Assembly: GCA_025529335.1 (NCBI GenBank)
Contig: JAMYHX010000353.1
Location: 1-45,675 of the forward strand
DNA length: 45,675 nucleotides
Reading direction: 5' to 3'
Origin: Rhizopus sp. PT2906
Taxonomy: Eukaryota; Mucoromycota; Mucoromycetes; Mucorales; Rhizopodaceae
The notes below the pieces were generated by a model that ran no database searches, was not told the DNA's origin, and was given only the letters and a program-made list of their open reading frames with translations. A program made the translations under genes and the position numbers. Shown here piece by piece: positions 1 to 10,482 of this stretch. Each line of letters begins with the position of its first letter. Position 1 is the stretch's first letter.

Positions 1-16
1 TTTTTTTTTTTTTTTT

Positions 17-75
<59 letters not shown>
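1..75. repeat. Poly(T) tract at the window edge
   Basis: Nearly pure T for about 75 bases, broken by a single CA. On the minus strand it reads as poly(A), downstream of the decayed LINE on that strand. It may therefore be the element's tail, or simply a low-complexity contig edge. Confidence 0.8.
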
Positions 76-79
<4 letters not shown>

Positions 80-429
80 TGAACATATGCTGAGCTATTC
101 TTTTAACCTCACAATTTCTCATAATAAATGATATCCTATGTCTAGAATCAGGGATTGTGTTAGTTTAAGGAAGCGGTTATTCTTAATAAAACTGTATTCA
201 ACACTTGTTCATTTTTCTGTATTGAAATTACACAACTTTATTTAATAAAGTTATTCTATTTTTTTTTAACAAAATCACCATCAACAGTGCACGCAGCTGC
301 TGCCAGTAGTTCGATTGAGACGGAAGCTATCCAAGGGGAACTGTGGAGGGAGTGTTGTCTGCTAGTGGTATCACCAGAGAATAGAAAAAGCGAGGCCAAC
401 TTTACTCAGCACCTCGGATGAGAGACAGA

Positions 430-790
430 GACACCCTGGATTGAGGAGAGGGTGATGAGAGCCGTCCAGATTTCTTCGACTGAGATCAGGTCGTGAGAGA
501 GATCCAAAAACTGTGCGACTGCAGTTCAGTATTCTTGTTTCAGCGTACAATTCGCTGCAAAGTGATAAATATCTTCTTCAGCGTTATCACAAGTTCGACA
601 AACAGCAGAAGGCCAACGAGATGGATTCCAGCGATGGAATTTTTGCTGAATGTCTATGCAACCATGAAGGAGGCGCCACCATGGGGTGAGTGCTTTGTCT
701 GGTATCAGAATGGCCCAAAACACTCTCCACAGTTGAAGTGGGAGGTGCCAGCTTTGACTAGGAAGGGCTGAGGTACCCTGGGAGGCTGAG
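430..790 (-). mobile_element. Decayed LINE-type retrotransposon, 3' part (zf-RVT region)
   Basis: The minus strand reads through a reverse-transcriptase zinc-binding (zf-RVT) pattern at about 526-760: a Trp/Leu-rich lead containing LWRVFWAI, then WWRLLHGCID, RW, CRTC, ED and HFAANC. That spacing (CxxC, then H and C) is typical of the region after the reverse transcriptase domain in fungal LINEs. A stop interrupts it near 526. A further stretch in another frame (FLDLSHDLISVEEIWTALI, about 455-510) resembles the continuing C-terminus. No intact RT or endonuclease core lies in the window. The element is a broken 3' fragment, and the family assignment rests on the motif pattern only. Confidence 0.6.
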
Positions 791-2746
791 CCACAGTATA
801 GCTATTGGAAGAAATATCTACATCTGTGAATGGCTTATATGTTAGATAGATGTTGTACTTTCAAACGAGCAATAAAAGCTATTGATGCATTACCAACTAG
901 AGAGTGAACGATCATGTTTATTATTTTTGGATGGCTTGATAACATTTTGCTCATAAGATCTGCTCCAGATTTCCACTTCAAAGGTAGATTGAGACTTTCT
1001 TCACCTTCGACCATAGCTAAATGAGCTTTTTTAAGTAATTTGGTTTTTATTTTCAATCAAAAGATTAATTTACAGTGTTGAGTAGACATATTACCACGTG
1101 GAAAAAGATAAAGAAAAAAAAAGTGATAAAGACTTCCTCAGTGGTGTATGTGAGGCCCGTACAACCATGTATAGGATGATGTACATTAAAGCGACAAGTT
1201 GAAAAGAAATGTGTCAAGTACTTTATAAACTGCAACAAGTGAAAACTCAAAATGCGACAGGTAAAACTTCAGAATGGCGACAAGTGATTTTTTACAACAG
1301 GACAAGTTGATATGGAAAGACTGTATTGGAAAATATAAAACTCACAATAAATATAAAGTCGAGCCACATGCACCTCTAAACAGAAAGAAGAAGAAGCATA
1401 ACAAAAAGAATAGCAAAATGCTCAAGAGGATTGAATATAAAGAAACTTTGCTTTTTAAAAGAACGTAAAACAAGTTGTAATGAAATTTGCCTGTAACGAG
1501 AGAAAATGTTTACTGCACGCTCAACGTACAGACGATGTTAGACCTAAATGGCAATAAACAGATACATTTAGAAATGAGTTTGTTTTCTTTGTAAAGTTGC
1601 AGTCATTGTCTAGTCACTTGCAGCCTAAGAACTAGAGTAAGAGAACCATATTAATGTGAAAGATAATGGAAATCTTTTATTTTAAGAAACATTCCTCAAA
1701 AAAAAAGGAAATTTTAATAACCTCCATGTAGCTTCATTTTCTGTCATTTAACCCTTTAACAAAAGAATAAAAAAAACCCGCGGTATCATTTTACGAGTGT
1801 CTAATTATTTATGTTTAACAAGAAAAGAAGCACCTGAAGATTGTAAATAAGCATATACATTTACTTAAAAGATTAAAAATAACAACTAAATTTCTTGATA
1901 TAAATAAACAAGATAAATAGGCCATGAATTAACGTTGTGAGGTTGGAAGACAAAAGATCACAAAAGCAAAGTCAATCTGCGACACATAATTAAAAGATAT
2001 AATGGATATAAAAATTCTTGATGCTTTTGAGAATTTAGTTAGGAAAAAGACAAATGATCAGATTGCTATAATGCAAAGAAAAACAGAATTAGCAATTAGA
2101 ATAAAATACGTATATCATAACTTGTCTGATGCATTCCTAAATAAAAAGAAAAAGAAAATAATTTACTGCGGATTATTGCACGCATTGGTGTTATTGAAAA
2201 TGCAAAAGAAAGAAAGAAAATAGACAGAATTAATATTAAAATTTGATAATTGCATTAAACGTAAATAATGGCTTGTTTTTCTTTTTTTTTTAAATCAACA
2301 AGATAAATGGATGCTTTACTTGATGCTTGATCAAGTCTTTCAAAAAGAAGCTAAAAATTATGTTTTTCTCTTTTGGCAAAAGATTATATAGTTTTTATAA
2401 CTTTATCAAAAGAAAAGGAAGAAAGAAATCATTTATTTTTAACTTTTATCAACGAGCAAAAAGCAAGCTAGTACAAGTTTAGCAAATAAAAAATTAGCGT
2501 CCTGCCCTGATCGATATTTGGCACACAGTCACCCCCTTTTTTTATATTTTCATCTTTATGCAGCTTGCTTGTTTTTCTAGTAAAGTGCTTGCGGGCAAGT
2601 GGTAAAAAATGTTTCTTCCTTGTCTCTTTCTGTCTTTTTCTTTCAACTTGTGCTCATTTTATGATAAAAATAGAAAATACATAGTTTTTATAGATAATTG
2701 ATATAAATAAATAGATTAACAATGAGAGATTACCCTGTTTATTAAA
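791..2746. other. Gene-poor AT-rich stretch
   Basis: Only short open frames under about 75 codons are present. None shows a recognisable domain, spliced continuation or conserved motif. At about 1187-1310 there is a degenerate repeat built on GACAAGT/CAACAAGTGAAAACT units. 1680-2450 is A-rich with many stops. The minus frame at 835-1056 is open for about 73 codons and may be transposon debris from the adjacent LINE, but I cannot identify it. Confidence 0.5.
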
Positions 2747-4151
2747 TTATTCTATATCTATAAGTTGACCTACAGAGGTCGTAATAAACTGACTACCATT
2801 GGTATTCTGAGCTTCCCATAAACGAGCTAGTAGTTCAGGAGGAGATAGGTAGTTTTCGTTCGATAGATGAAACGTGCCCCAATGTATACCAATTGATATA
2901 CATGGTGAGCCTAAATCATGATGTGCTTGGATCGCTTCGGTTGGATTCATATGGAGGGATTTAAATATACTGGGTGGTTCATATGTTCCAATAGGTAACG
3001 CTGCTATTGTGAATGGTGCATATAGATCTCTAATGGATTGAAATAATTCAGGCACATAGCCCGTATCACCGCTAACGTCTTGGTTATTTCATGTCTCTGT
3101 GTGTATTATCATTTCCTTACCAGAAAAATATTTTATGTTGTTTTGACTTTACTACAAAGCTACACCATAAGGACTCGTCTCTATCCCAGAAAGAACAGCT
3201 ACTGTGCTAAAATAAAAAGAATCAGCACCACTTTTATCATTGTCTCACCAGCTTACCATTGCAGGTACACAAGCAATGAGGATATCAGGTCTATCTTTGT
3301 GATGTATTTCTTGCCACCAATCAAGTTCGATGACATTATCGACACCTCTCTTTACAAACCATTCTCTTAATCCTAGTGGTATATACCATGTTACTTTATT
3401 TCCAAGTCCTTTCACGACATTTTCATCTACATAAATCGTTATAAGCAAACTTTTCTTTTGTTGTGTTTTTTCATACCTAAATGGTCAAAATGATTATGTG
3501 AGACAAGAACTATATTGACAACGCCCATCAAATCTTCTATTTGACAAGGATAAGGTTTTACGCGCTTTTTATGATCCATCACAGGATCCGTCAAAATGAC
3601 CAAACCATCAAGACTGAATAGACAAGTAGATTGCCTTTTTTTTTTGTGTGTTAATAATACATGTAACAGACCACGACTTTCCTTTCTTACCCTAACCATA
3701 TAAACGATACATTTTTTTCTACAAGCTTATCCAAGTTGGGTCTAACAACGTGTAAGCGTTCCAAGTCCTATAAACACCTATTAGACCACACACACACACA
3801 CACACACTTTATTGTCGAGTAAATAGAGACCTTGGCTGAATAGTCGTGTCTTCCAATCCCCAACCAATATAGAATGTATTCCCATAGTGGTACATTAGCA
3901 TTCCATTCCTTGAACGGATTTACATACTGTTTTTCTATTTTTAAACTTGCAAATTTGTCTTCTTTTCGTTTCAAGTGTCTTCTCTTATAAATGACCTGTT
4001 GTCTAATCGCTTCTTTTAAATCACGTTTATGCGATGCATGTAAAGAGTAATAAAGTAAAGCTGATGCACTGACTGTGGCAAGAAGTGTTGGAATCGTATA
4101 TGGATGATCAAAAGGTATAGGGAAATTGACAAATGAAGGTCGTTTGTTCAT
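2747..4151 (-). CDS. NAPE-PLD-like metallo-beta-lactamase-fold phospholipase
   Basis: Probable N-acyl-phosphatidylethanolamine-hydrolysing phospholipase D or UlaG-type relative. The family hydrolyses NAPE to N-acylethanolamine and phosphatidic acid using a binuclear zinc site. Six exons: 4151-3831, 3767-3691, 3634-3477, 3426-3257, 3206-3121 and 3071-2747, giving 378 residues with phase preserved. Visible motifs are a possible N-terminal membrane segment (TIPTLLATVSASALLYY), FIWLGQST, the zinc motif SHNHFDHLD, WYIPLGLREWF, ELDWW, PAM followed by H, GDTGYVPELF and IGIHWGTF near the C-terminus. These match NAPE-PLD order throughout. The first intron contains a (CA)n run. The gene is divergent from a glycerolipid acyltransferase, so both may act on phospholipid pools. 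The fungal substrate is inferred. Confidence 0.88.
3786..3807. repeat. (CA)n microsatellite in an intron
   Basis: About eleven CA units inside the first intron of the NAPE-PLD-like gene, between the donor at 3830 and the acceptor at 3768. Confidence 0.9.
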
Positions 4152-4509
4152 AAAGAAAAAACTGTGTGCTTCACTTGAGAATTACAAAAAAGTCAAATGT
4201 TTAAACTTCCGCCTGTCTTTCTTTGTCTACAGTGCTTGAGCCCAAGGAGGGAAATGATGAGCGTGTTTGCTTCTATTTAAATAGAAACTCGCATACTAGC
4301 TTTGAGGGTGATAGTCATATGAATAACAATCCTCTTTAAAAAAAAAGATGACCCTTCTTCGTTCCCTTCTTTGGTAAAGACATTCTTGCTTTCTTGCTTT
4401 TTCTGAATTTAAGGTCCGATACTGTCTCATACAAACCTCTTTATTGGGTAATCTTATTGTTCCTTTTTTTTTTTTCTTTCCCTTTCTTTCTTTTTCCTTA
4501 GTTTGAAAT
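4152..4509. promoter_or_regulatory. Divergent promoter region, NAPE-PLD-like / GPAT
   Basis: This 358-base gap separates two head-to-head genes of phospholipid metabolism. The GPAT-proximal side holds a long T and CT tract (about 4457-4500) ending nine bases before the ATG, the same layout seen before many genes here. I recognise no specific transcription factor site. Confidence 0.55.
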
Positions 4510-7173
4510 ATGTCAAGGAAACAACCTTTGAGTCAAAGGTTAACCTATGACGCCGCTCTATGGCTATTCAATTTGATGCTCGATATCTTCTTTCGAGAAG
4601 TAAGACCAAGAGGCGCACACAAGATACCCAAAGACGGCCCAGTGATTTTTGTAGCTGCACCACACGCGAACCAAGTAAGATAAAAAAAAAATAATTCTCT
4701 CTCTTTACTATACTTATATCATTAATCAGTTTGTAGATCCCATTGTTCTCATGCGAGAATGTCAAAGAAGAGTTTCGTTTTTAATTGCAGAAAAGTCAAT
4801 GCACCAAAAAGGCATTGGTACTTTTGCTCGTATGGTAAACGCAAGTAAGTTTTCGTTTATATTCAAACGATATAACAATCGATTCACATCTTTGAAAGTC
4901 CCTGTGATCCGACCACAGGATTTAGCAAAACCAGGTGAAGGCTTTATTCAGTTACTTGATAGAAAGAGAGATCCATTGCGTATTACTGGTATCAACACTA
5001 AATTTACCCAACAGCTTAAACCAAGGGACCTTATCGCATTACCCAAGGGTTATGGACAATCCGAAGTAGTCGAGGTTATTTCAGATACTGAACTCTTGAT
5101 CAAGAAAGAGTTTAAAGAGCTCAAGGCGATGGAACTACTCACGAGACCCGAGGGAACAAGTTATAAATGCGTTCCCCATGTAGATCAAGATGCTGTATAC
5201 AAATGTGTTCATGAAGAACTTTATCGTGGAGGATGCATTACTATCTTTCCTGAAGGAGGTAGTCATGATAGAGCTGAAATGCTCCCTTTGAAAGGTAAAA
5301 AAAAAAACTCTCTCTTCTCCTCTTTTGCTTACCCCCCAAAAAATCAATAGCTGGGGTTACTGTGATGGCATTGGGTGCTATGGCCAAGTATCCAGGATTA
5401 GACGTAAAGATTGTTCCATGCGGTAAAGTGAGAAATACGGAATACCCTCTTTTAGAAGTTGCAGCTGATACCGTTCCTATTTTAGGCTTAAATTATTTCC
5501 ACGCTCATAAATTTCGATCGCGAGCCGTAATCGAGTTTGGTAACCCATTGACAATTCCAGCAGAACTCGTAGAGAAGTTTAAGGCAGGAGGAACCGAAAA
5601 GAGAGAGACTTGCTCGACCTTGTTGGATAGTATCTGTAATGCGCTCAAAACAGTCACTGTGAACGCAGGAAGTTATGAAACACTCATGGTAAAGAAGAAG
5701 AAAAAAGGAGGAAGTTTTTATATATTTATGTGATCTTTGTAGCTTATACAAGCAGCAAGAAGATTATACAAGCCTGCTCACAGAAAATTGCATCTTTCAC
5801 AAGTTGTTGATCTCAACAGAAGGTTTTTGATAGGATATAATTTCTTTAAAGATGATCCGAAAGTCATTGAGTTGCAACAAAAAGTACTGGCTTACAACCA
5901 ACTCTTAAAGTATCATGGCATCAAGGATCATCAGGTACTTAAAACTAGAAATAATGGCGCAAGAATGCTCTGGCTCTTGGTTAAGCGTATCTTTGTGTTG
6001 GCCATCCTCTCACTTTTAGCATTCCCAGGCGGAATCTTGAATCTTCCTGTTGTTATTGTAGCCAAAGTGATTAGTGAAAAGAAAGCAGATGGTAAAGAGG
6101 GAAAAAAAAAATACATATGTGTGCTCATCATCTTTTTATATCATAGCTGCCTTGAAAGGCTCAACAGTGAAGATTGCAGGAAGAGATGTGTTGGCTACAT
6201 GGAAGTTACTGGTTGGTCTCGTGTTACTACCTACTCTTTATGCATTTTATAGCTTGATTGTATTTATTATCGTGTTGCAAATGGACATGAAACTAAAATG
6301 GAAATTGTTACTACCATTGATCACTTGGAGCTTATTACCCTTTGTTTCCTACGCTAGTCTTCGATTTGGTGAAATTGGAAATGATATTCTAAGGTAAACA
6401 GAAAAAAAAAAAAGTCAACGTGTATTTATTGTTGGTTCTAGATCCATCAAACCAACGTGGGTGGCCTTGTTAGATCCTAGCGGAGCAGAGACACTTCGAC
6501 AGAATAGAGAGAAACTCTCAAAAGATATCACTGAACTCATTAATGAGTATGGACCCAAAGTATTCCCTGATTTTGATGGTAAAATGAAACAAACTGAACA
6601 CAGGTTCTTGTTCTGATCCTTACTTCAATAGCAAATTATATATCTCGTACAACAACAACAACAAGTACAGCGCCTACTCGCAGCACAAGCGCAGCCAATC
6701 TTTCATGGACTCCTAGCAAACTTCCTAAAATTGCCAGTGGGTTCTTTCAACAGGCTACGATTATGAATTGGCTAGATGACAAGACGATTTTCAACTGGAG
6801 TAGGACAGATGATTCGGAAGTAGCAGACGACGTGTTCTTTTACCTCGATAAATCGGGTATCAGTGGTCGTAGTCGTAGTGGATCTGCTAGTGAATCAGAT
6901 ACACGACCTCACAGTCGTAACAGAAGTAGGAATAATAGCTTTAGCAGTAGTAGTACCATCAGCTCCGTTACGGAGGGTTTCAAATTAGAAGGCTTGACAC
7001 CTACCAACAATACCTTGACAGTACCAGACGACAACAATAAAAAGAGAAAGGTTACGGCTAGACGTGTATTCCGTATTGACGACGTAGATGAAGATGATCA
7101 AGAAGTCAAGCTAGGAAATTTGGCTGTGTCTGAACACATTATTGTTACTGATGAAACAAAGAAAGATATTTGA
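4510..7173 (+). CDS. Glycerol-3-phosphate / DHAP acyltransferase (Gpt2/Sct1 type)
   Basis: Catalyses the first acylation step of glycerolipid synthesis at the ER membrane. Eight exons: 4510-4674, 4730-4844, 4899-5294, 5351-5688, 5743-6091, 6147-6393, 6442-6578 and 6632-7173, giving 762 residues, the usual size for fungal Gpt2/Sct1. Acyltransferase motif 1 is HANQFVD, split by intron 1. The glycerol-phosphate binding block is FPEGGSHDR. Long insertions between these blocks are typical of the fungal enzymes. Hydrophobic segments follow at about residues 460-490 (LWLLVKRIFVLAILSLLAF) and 525-580 (LLVGLVLLPTLYAFYSLIV). The tail is Ser/Arg-rich (SRSRSGSASESD) and looks like a phospho-regulated region. 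The stop lies only 50 bases before the next start codon on the same strand. Confidence 0.93.
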
Positions 7174-7223
7174 ATAAAGCAATTTTCTTTTTTTTCTTTT
7201 TTCTTTTTCTCTTATTTTCTTTT

Positions 7224-7880
7224 ATGCTACGACACACTATTTCAAGATCTGCTTGCCTAAGTCAGTTATACACTTATCGATCCCTGTCGACAACTGCAAA
7301 GAGATGGAAACAGGTGACAGAAGAAGAATGGAAACAAGGGTATGTGGATACGTCCAAGATTGCCAACAAGGCTATTCCTCAACCACCACCCGAAAACCCA
7401 GATGTCATTCCTAATTCGATGCTCGGTGCCTTTCACAACATGTTTGATCGTGGGCCCAATGTGGGTGTTGAGATCATCACAAAGCATGGATTTGTTCTGT
7501 CCAATAATGTCAAAGTAGAACAACCTCTCATCTTGTTGAATGGTTCTCCATTTCTATGGAATCCACCTCCACGAGCACCTGGTCACATGCCAATGAAAGG
7601 TTGGGATCTAGATGCTTTCAAGCTATTTGATATAGTTGCACCAAGGCCAGAACTGATCATATTTGGCACCGGAAAGGAATTGGCGCCTCTTCCTGAAGAA
7701 ATAAGAAAATACTTTTTTTCAAGAGGAATTCAAGTTGATCAAATGAATTCAGTAAGTTTTATTGTACAATAATAAAGAAAAAGATACTCATTCATATATT
7801 AGAAACATGCAGCAGCCACATACAATGTGCTTGCAGAAGAAGGAAGAAGAGTCGCATTGGCGATATTACCATTTGAATAA
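7224..7880 (+). CDS. NDUFAF3-like mitochondrial complex I assembly factor (DUF498/Mth938 domain)
   Basis: Two exons, 7224-7751 and 7803-7880, giving 201 residues. The first 30 residues are Arg/Ser-rich without acids (MLRHTISRSACLSQLYTYRS), consistent with a mitochondrial presequence. The body matches the Mth938/NDUFAF3 fold: ITKHGFVLSNN, a Pro-rich loop, then PELIIFGTGKELAPLP and, after the intron, AAATYNVLAEEGRRVALAIL. In animals NDUFAF3 with NDUFAF4 builds the peripheral arm of complex I. Presence here fits a fungus that keeps complex I. The start was chosen after a T/C tract because it gives the presequence. The stop codon sits one base from the stop of the convergent IRG-like gene. Confidence 0.9.
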
Positions 7881-7890
7881 ATTATTTATT
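7875..7890. terminator. Bidirectional AATAAA-type 3' end element
   Basis: The sequence reads AATAAA on the plus strand at 7876-7881 and AATAAA on the minus strand at 7885-7890. It overlaps both stop codons of the convergent NDUFAF3-like and IRG-like genes. If used for polyadenylation it would serve both transcripts or force overlapping 3' UTRs. Confidence 0.5.
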
Positions 7891-9102
7891 TACACAGTGA
7901 GATCTCTTTCTCTTTTTGAGCACAGCTTGCATCAAGGCTTGAATAAACCTTTGTTCATCAATCAGTCGCATATCCTCATCAAGATACTTTGTTTGATTGA
8001 CCGTTGTCACCAACTCACGGACACTCCAGGCCGATACGAGGAATAGTTTCCTTGCGCTTATCTTATTTTCTTTCAGTTGTGTATATACCGTCTTTCTGAC
8101 TTCCCTCACCAATTCACCTACTGCTCTTGCCCAAGCGAGATTGCTGTCTTTAGTTTCGTATCTTTTCATCTTGGATTGAAGAGACTAAGATACCATAAAA
8201 GTCAATGGTCATACACACGCTTAAAAAGGGGGGGCTTACTTGATCACATCTATTTCGTACAAACAAGACAGGAATGTGATATTCCTGTGCTTTGGTCGCA
8301 ATTTCCAAATCAATTACCTGTAACCTAGTCACGTTACACTCCCGTTTCTCCATTTTTCTTTTCCTCTTTTTGTACCTTTCTGCGGTCACAATGATTAATG
8401 AATCGAATGCATAGAGATAATTATCTTCAAAGTATGTCTTGTCATTGTTCGTCAGTGTTCCTGCTCCTGGCATATCCCACAAGATCATGTTTCGAAGATC
8501 CGGATGTCTGTATCCTCTTGGCTCGGTCGTATGGCCACCTGCTTCATGAATAGCGGCTGCATATTGATCATTATCGGGGTACCCGAGAATTCCATTGACG
8601 AGTGAACTCTGTAGACAGTTGGATGATATCATAAACACTGATTTCTTTTTCTTTTTACCTTGCCCGTACCTGCTGCACCTACAACAGCTATATTATAAAA
8701 TCGATCACAATCGAGGCCAATCGCACGTCTCACCATGGTCTTGACATCCTCCGATATTTCGGCCTTTCTATCAGGCTCTTCCACAAAGATGGACTGATAA
8801 GCAGACCAAAAGGCAACAAAAGGAGATATCGGCCCTACACCATGTATGAGATATATAATCCATTCAAAGTTATACCTACATCCTACAACACCAAGTAATC
8901 CACCGATAGTGCCATCAACTACTTTAACTCCAGTATATTCATATTCACTAAACTTGTATGCATTCAATATAGGAAATGCCACAATGATCATTGGAACTGC
9001 CATCGTTGACAGTGTTGCCTTCTTGAATCGTTGTGAAAATTCGTCAATGTCATATAAAATATCTGATTTATTAGCTAAAGTAATCGATGCTGCTTGTCCC
9101 AT
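7882..9102 (-). CDS. Immunity-related GTPase (IRG)-like protein with N-myristoylation motif
   Basis: Four exons (9102-8659, 8608-8376, 8324-8240 and 8184-7882) give 354 residues. The G domain starts near residue 135: G1 NIAVVGAAGTGKSSLVNG, G3 LWDMPGAGT and G4-like FVRNRCDQ. Also present are the IRG-style FDSLIIVTAER and an all-helical C-terminal half. The order and the WD-x-PGxGT block fit the IRG (p47) family better than Ras, dynamin or septin. The chosen start gives MGQAAS, a G-x3-S myristoylation consensus shared with many IRGs. An upstream ATG at 9246 would bury it. The region before the G domain has hydrophobic stretches (STMAVPMIIVAFPILNAY). An optional 45-nt intron (about 8880-8836) would remove 15 residues in frame. 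The fungal function is unknown. Confidence 0.8.
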
Positions 9103-9475
9103 GGCTGAACTAAATACACATTGAGAGAGGGGGAAAAGAGATGAAAGAGGGAGGGAGAGTTTATATAATAGAAGAAAGAGCCACGAGAACATGTTCTTTA
9201 TTCCGATCTCATATGAAAATTGTTCTTCTTCTTCCTCCTTTGTCATAGGGTGAAATAAATCACCATGACATTAAATACACACATACATACACACACAAAA
9301 AGAAAGAGATAGAGAGTCATTATGTTTAATCATCCTATTTATGTACAAAAAAAAAGGTATATATATGCTTAACGAAATTCAAAATTGCCAAATGCGTTCT
9401 TTTCTACATGTTCAAGTGTTAACTGTTGATACCTATTTTAAATGTTATTAAAGATACTTTTGGAGATGTCATCAT
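9103..9475. other. Intergenic, upstream of the IRG-like gene
   Basis: This is a 373-base gap between two minus-strand genes. It contains GA-rich (plus-strand) tracts at about 9125-9180 and 9295-9315, which are CT tracts on the coding strand. No gene is seen. Confidence 0.5.
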
Positions 9476-10352
9476 TTACCATTCATGATTATTAAAATAA
9501 AAATAGAATCCTTTGATCTCGTTTGTCGACCTTTGATAACAAATATAGTAAAAGCCTGCGAAACTTGCTCCATCAATGTTACTAACACAGTGATCAGGTA
9601 CTAAAAAGTGTTCCTTCCAACGCATATATACAAAGTCATTATCATAAGGATCATATACAAAATCATCATTATTGAAGACGCTGATATAAGGTTCAAAAGA
9701 TGGAAACCGTCCCTATTTATAAATGAATACACATTCTTTTTCTTTCTTTCTTTTTTTTTGTTACCCAATGCAAAATGTCAATCGACTGTTGTGCTTGCCA
9801 CTTTCTAGTCAAGAAGGAGTAATGAGGTCCAATGATCTCTCCTTCAAAAAACGTCTATGAGAGAATAAGTATTTATTCTATACACATCATAAGTATTTAC
9901 TGTTAGCTCTGGACATTCTGTAGTGAGTCCTTCAATATTGAGATATCCACTAATTTTACTAGCTGCCAGATCAACATGCTATTTTTGTTTGAAGAAAATA
10001 TGAGTTTTTATTCATAGAGTCTACTAATGATCATCATTACCTGAATATCTACAATGACGTTATATGTATTCGCACCACACTTTTGCATTCCTTTAAACCG
10101 AGAGCCGTCATAAAGTGCACCCAAACGGCTACTTCTTAAACGCTTAGTTGAGATATCAACCCAAGCGTCATCCTCTTGACGAGAGAGCAATGAAGTCTTT
10201 TTAGAGTGTTGTTGTGTATTTGATGATTTACAATTGCTTTTGTCTTTTAATAAACAACTGTGTTTGCAACTGAGATTCTTTGGAAGTGAACAATTGTTAT
10301 TCGCCGTCTTTTCAACAGAGTTGGCGTTTGGAATTACTGAAACAATGGGCAT
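9476..10352 (-). CDS. GID4: GID4/Vid24-type substrate receptor of the GID (CTLH) E3 ligase
   Basis: Four exons (10352-10041, 9978-9901, 9854-9765 and 9712-9476) give 238 residues. Residues from about 85 onward match the Vid24/GID4 beta-barrel: LGALYDGSRFKG, NVIVDIQHVDLAASKISGYL, EGLTTECPELTTFFEGEIIG, SFLTRKW, YMRWKEHFLVPDH, ASFAGFYYICY and GFYFYFNNHEW. GID4 recognises N-terminal proline degrons, notably on gluconeogenic enzymes in yeast, and hands them to the GID RING ligase. The N-terminal 80 residues are Ser/Lys/Cys-rich and probably disordered. The C-terminus ends right after FYFYFNNHEW, close to the usual family end. It lies 130 bases downstream of an F-box gene on the same strand. Confidence 0.93.
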
Positions 10353-10482
10353 CGCTGTATTTATTTAAGAAAAAAAAAAAAAAAAAGAAAAAAAGAATAT
10401 TACAATTTTGATTGTTTTTTGTGTGTGTGTGTGTGTATGTGGGCATTTACACTAATTAGGCAAGAGTGGCTTAAACTCTTTC

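Noticed and set aside
9103..9246. N-terminal extension of the IRG-like protein to an upstream Met
   Set aside because: It would add an acidic, low-complexity leader and bury the MGQAAS myristoylation motif. The CT tract there looks like a promoter or 5' UTR.
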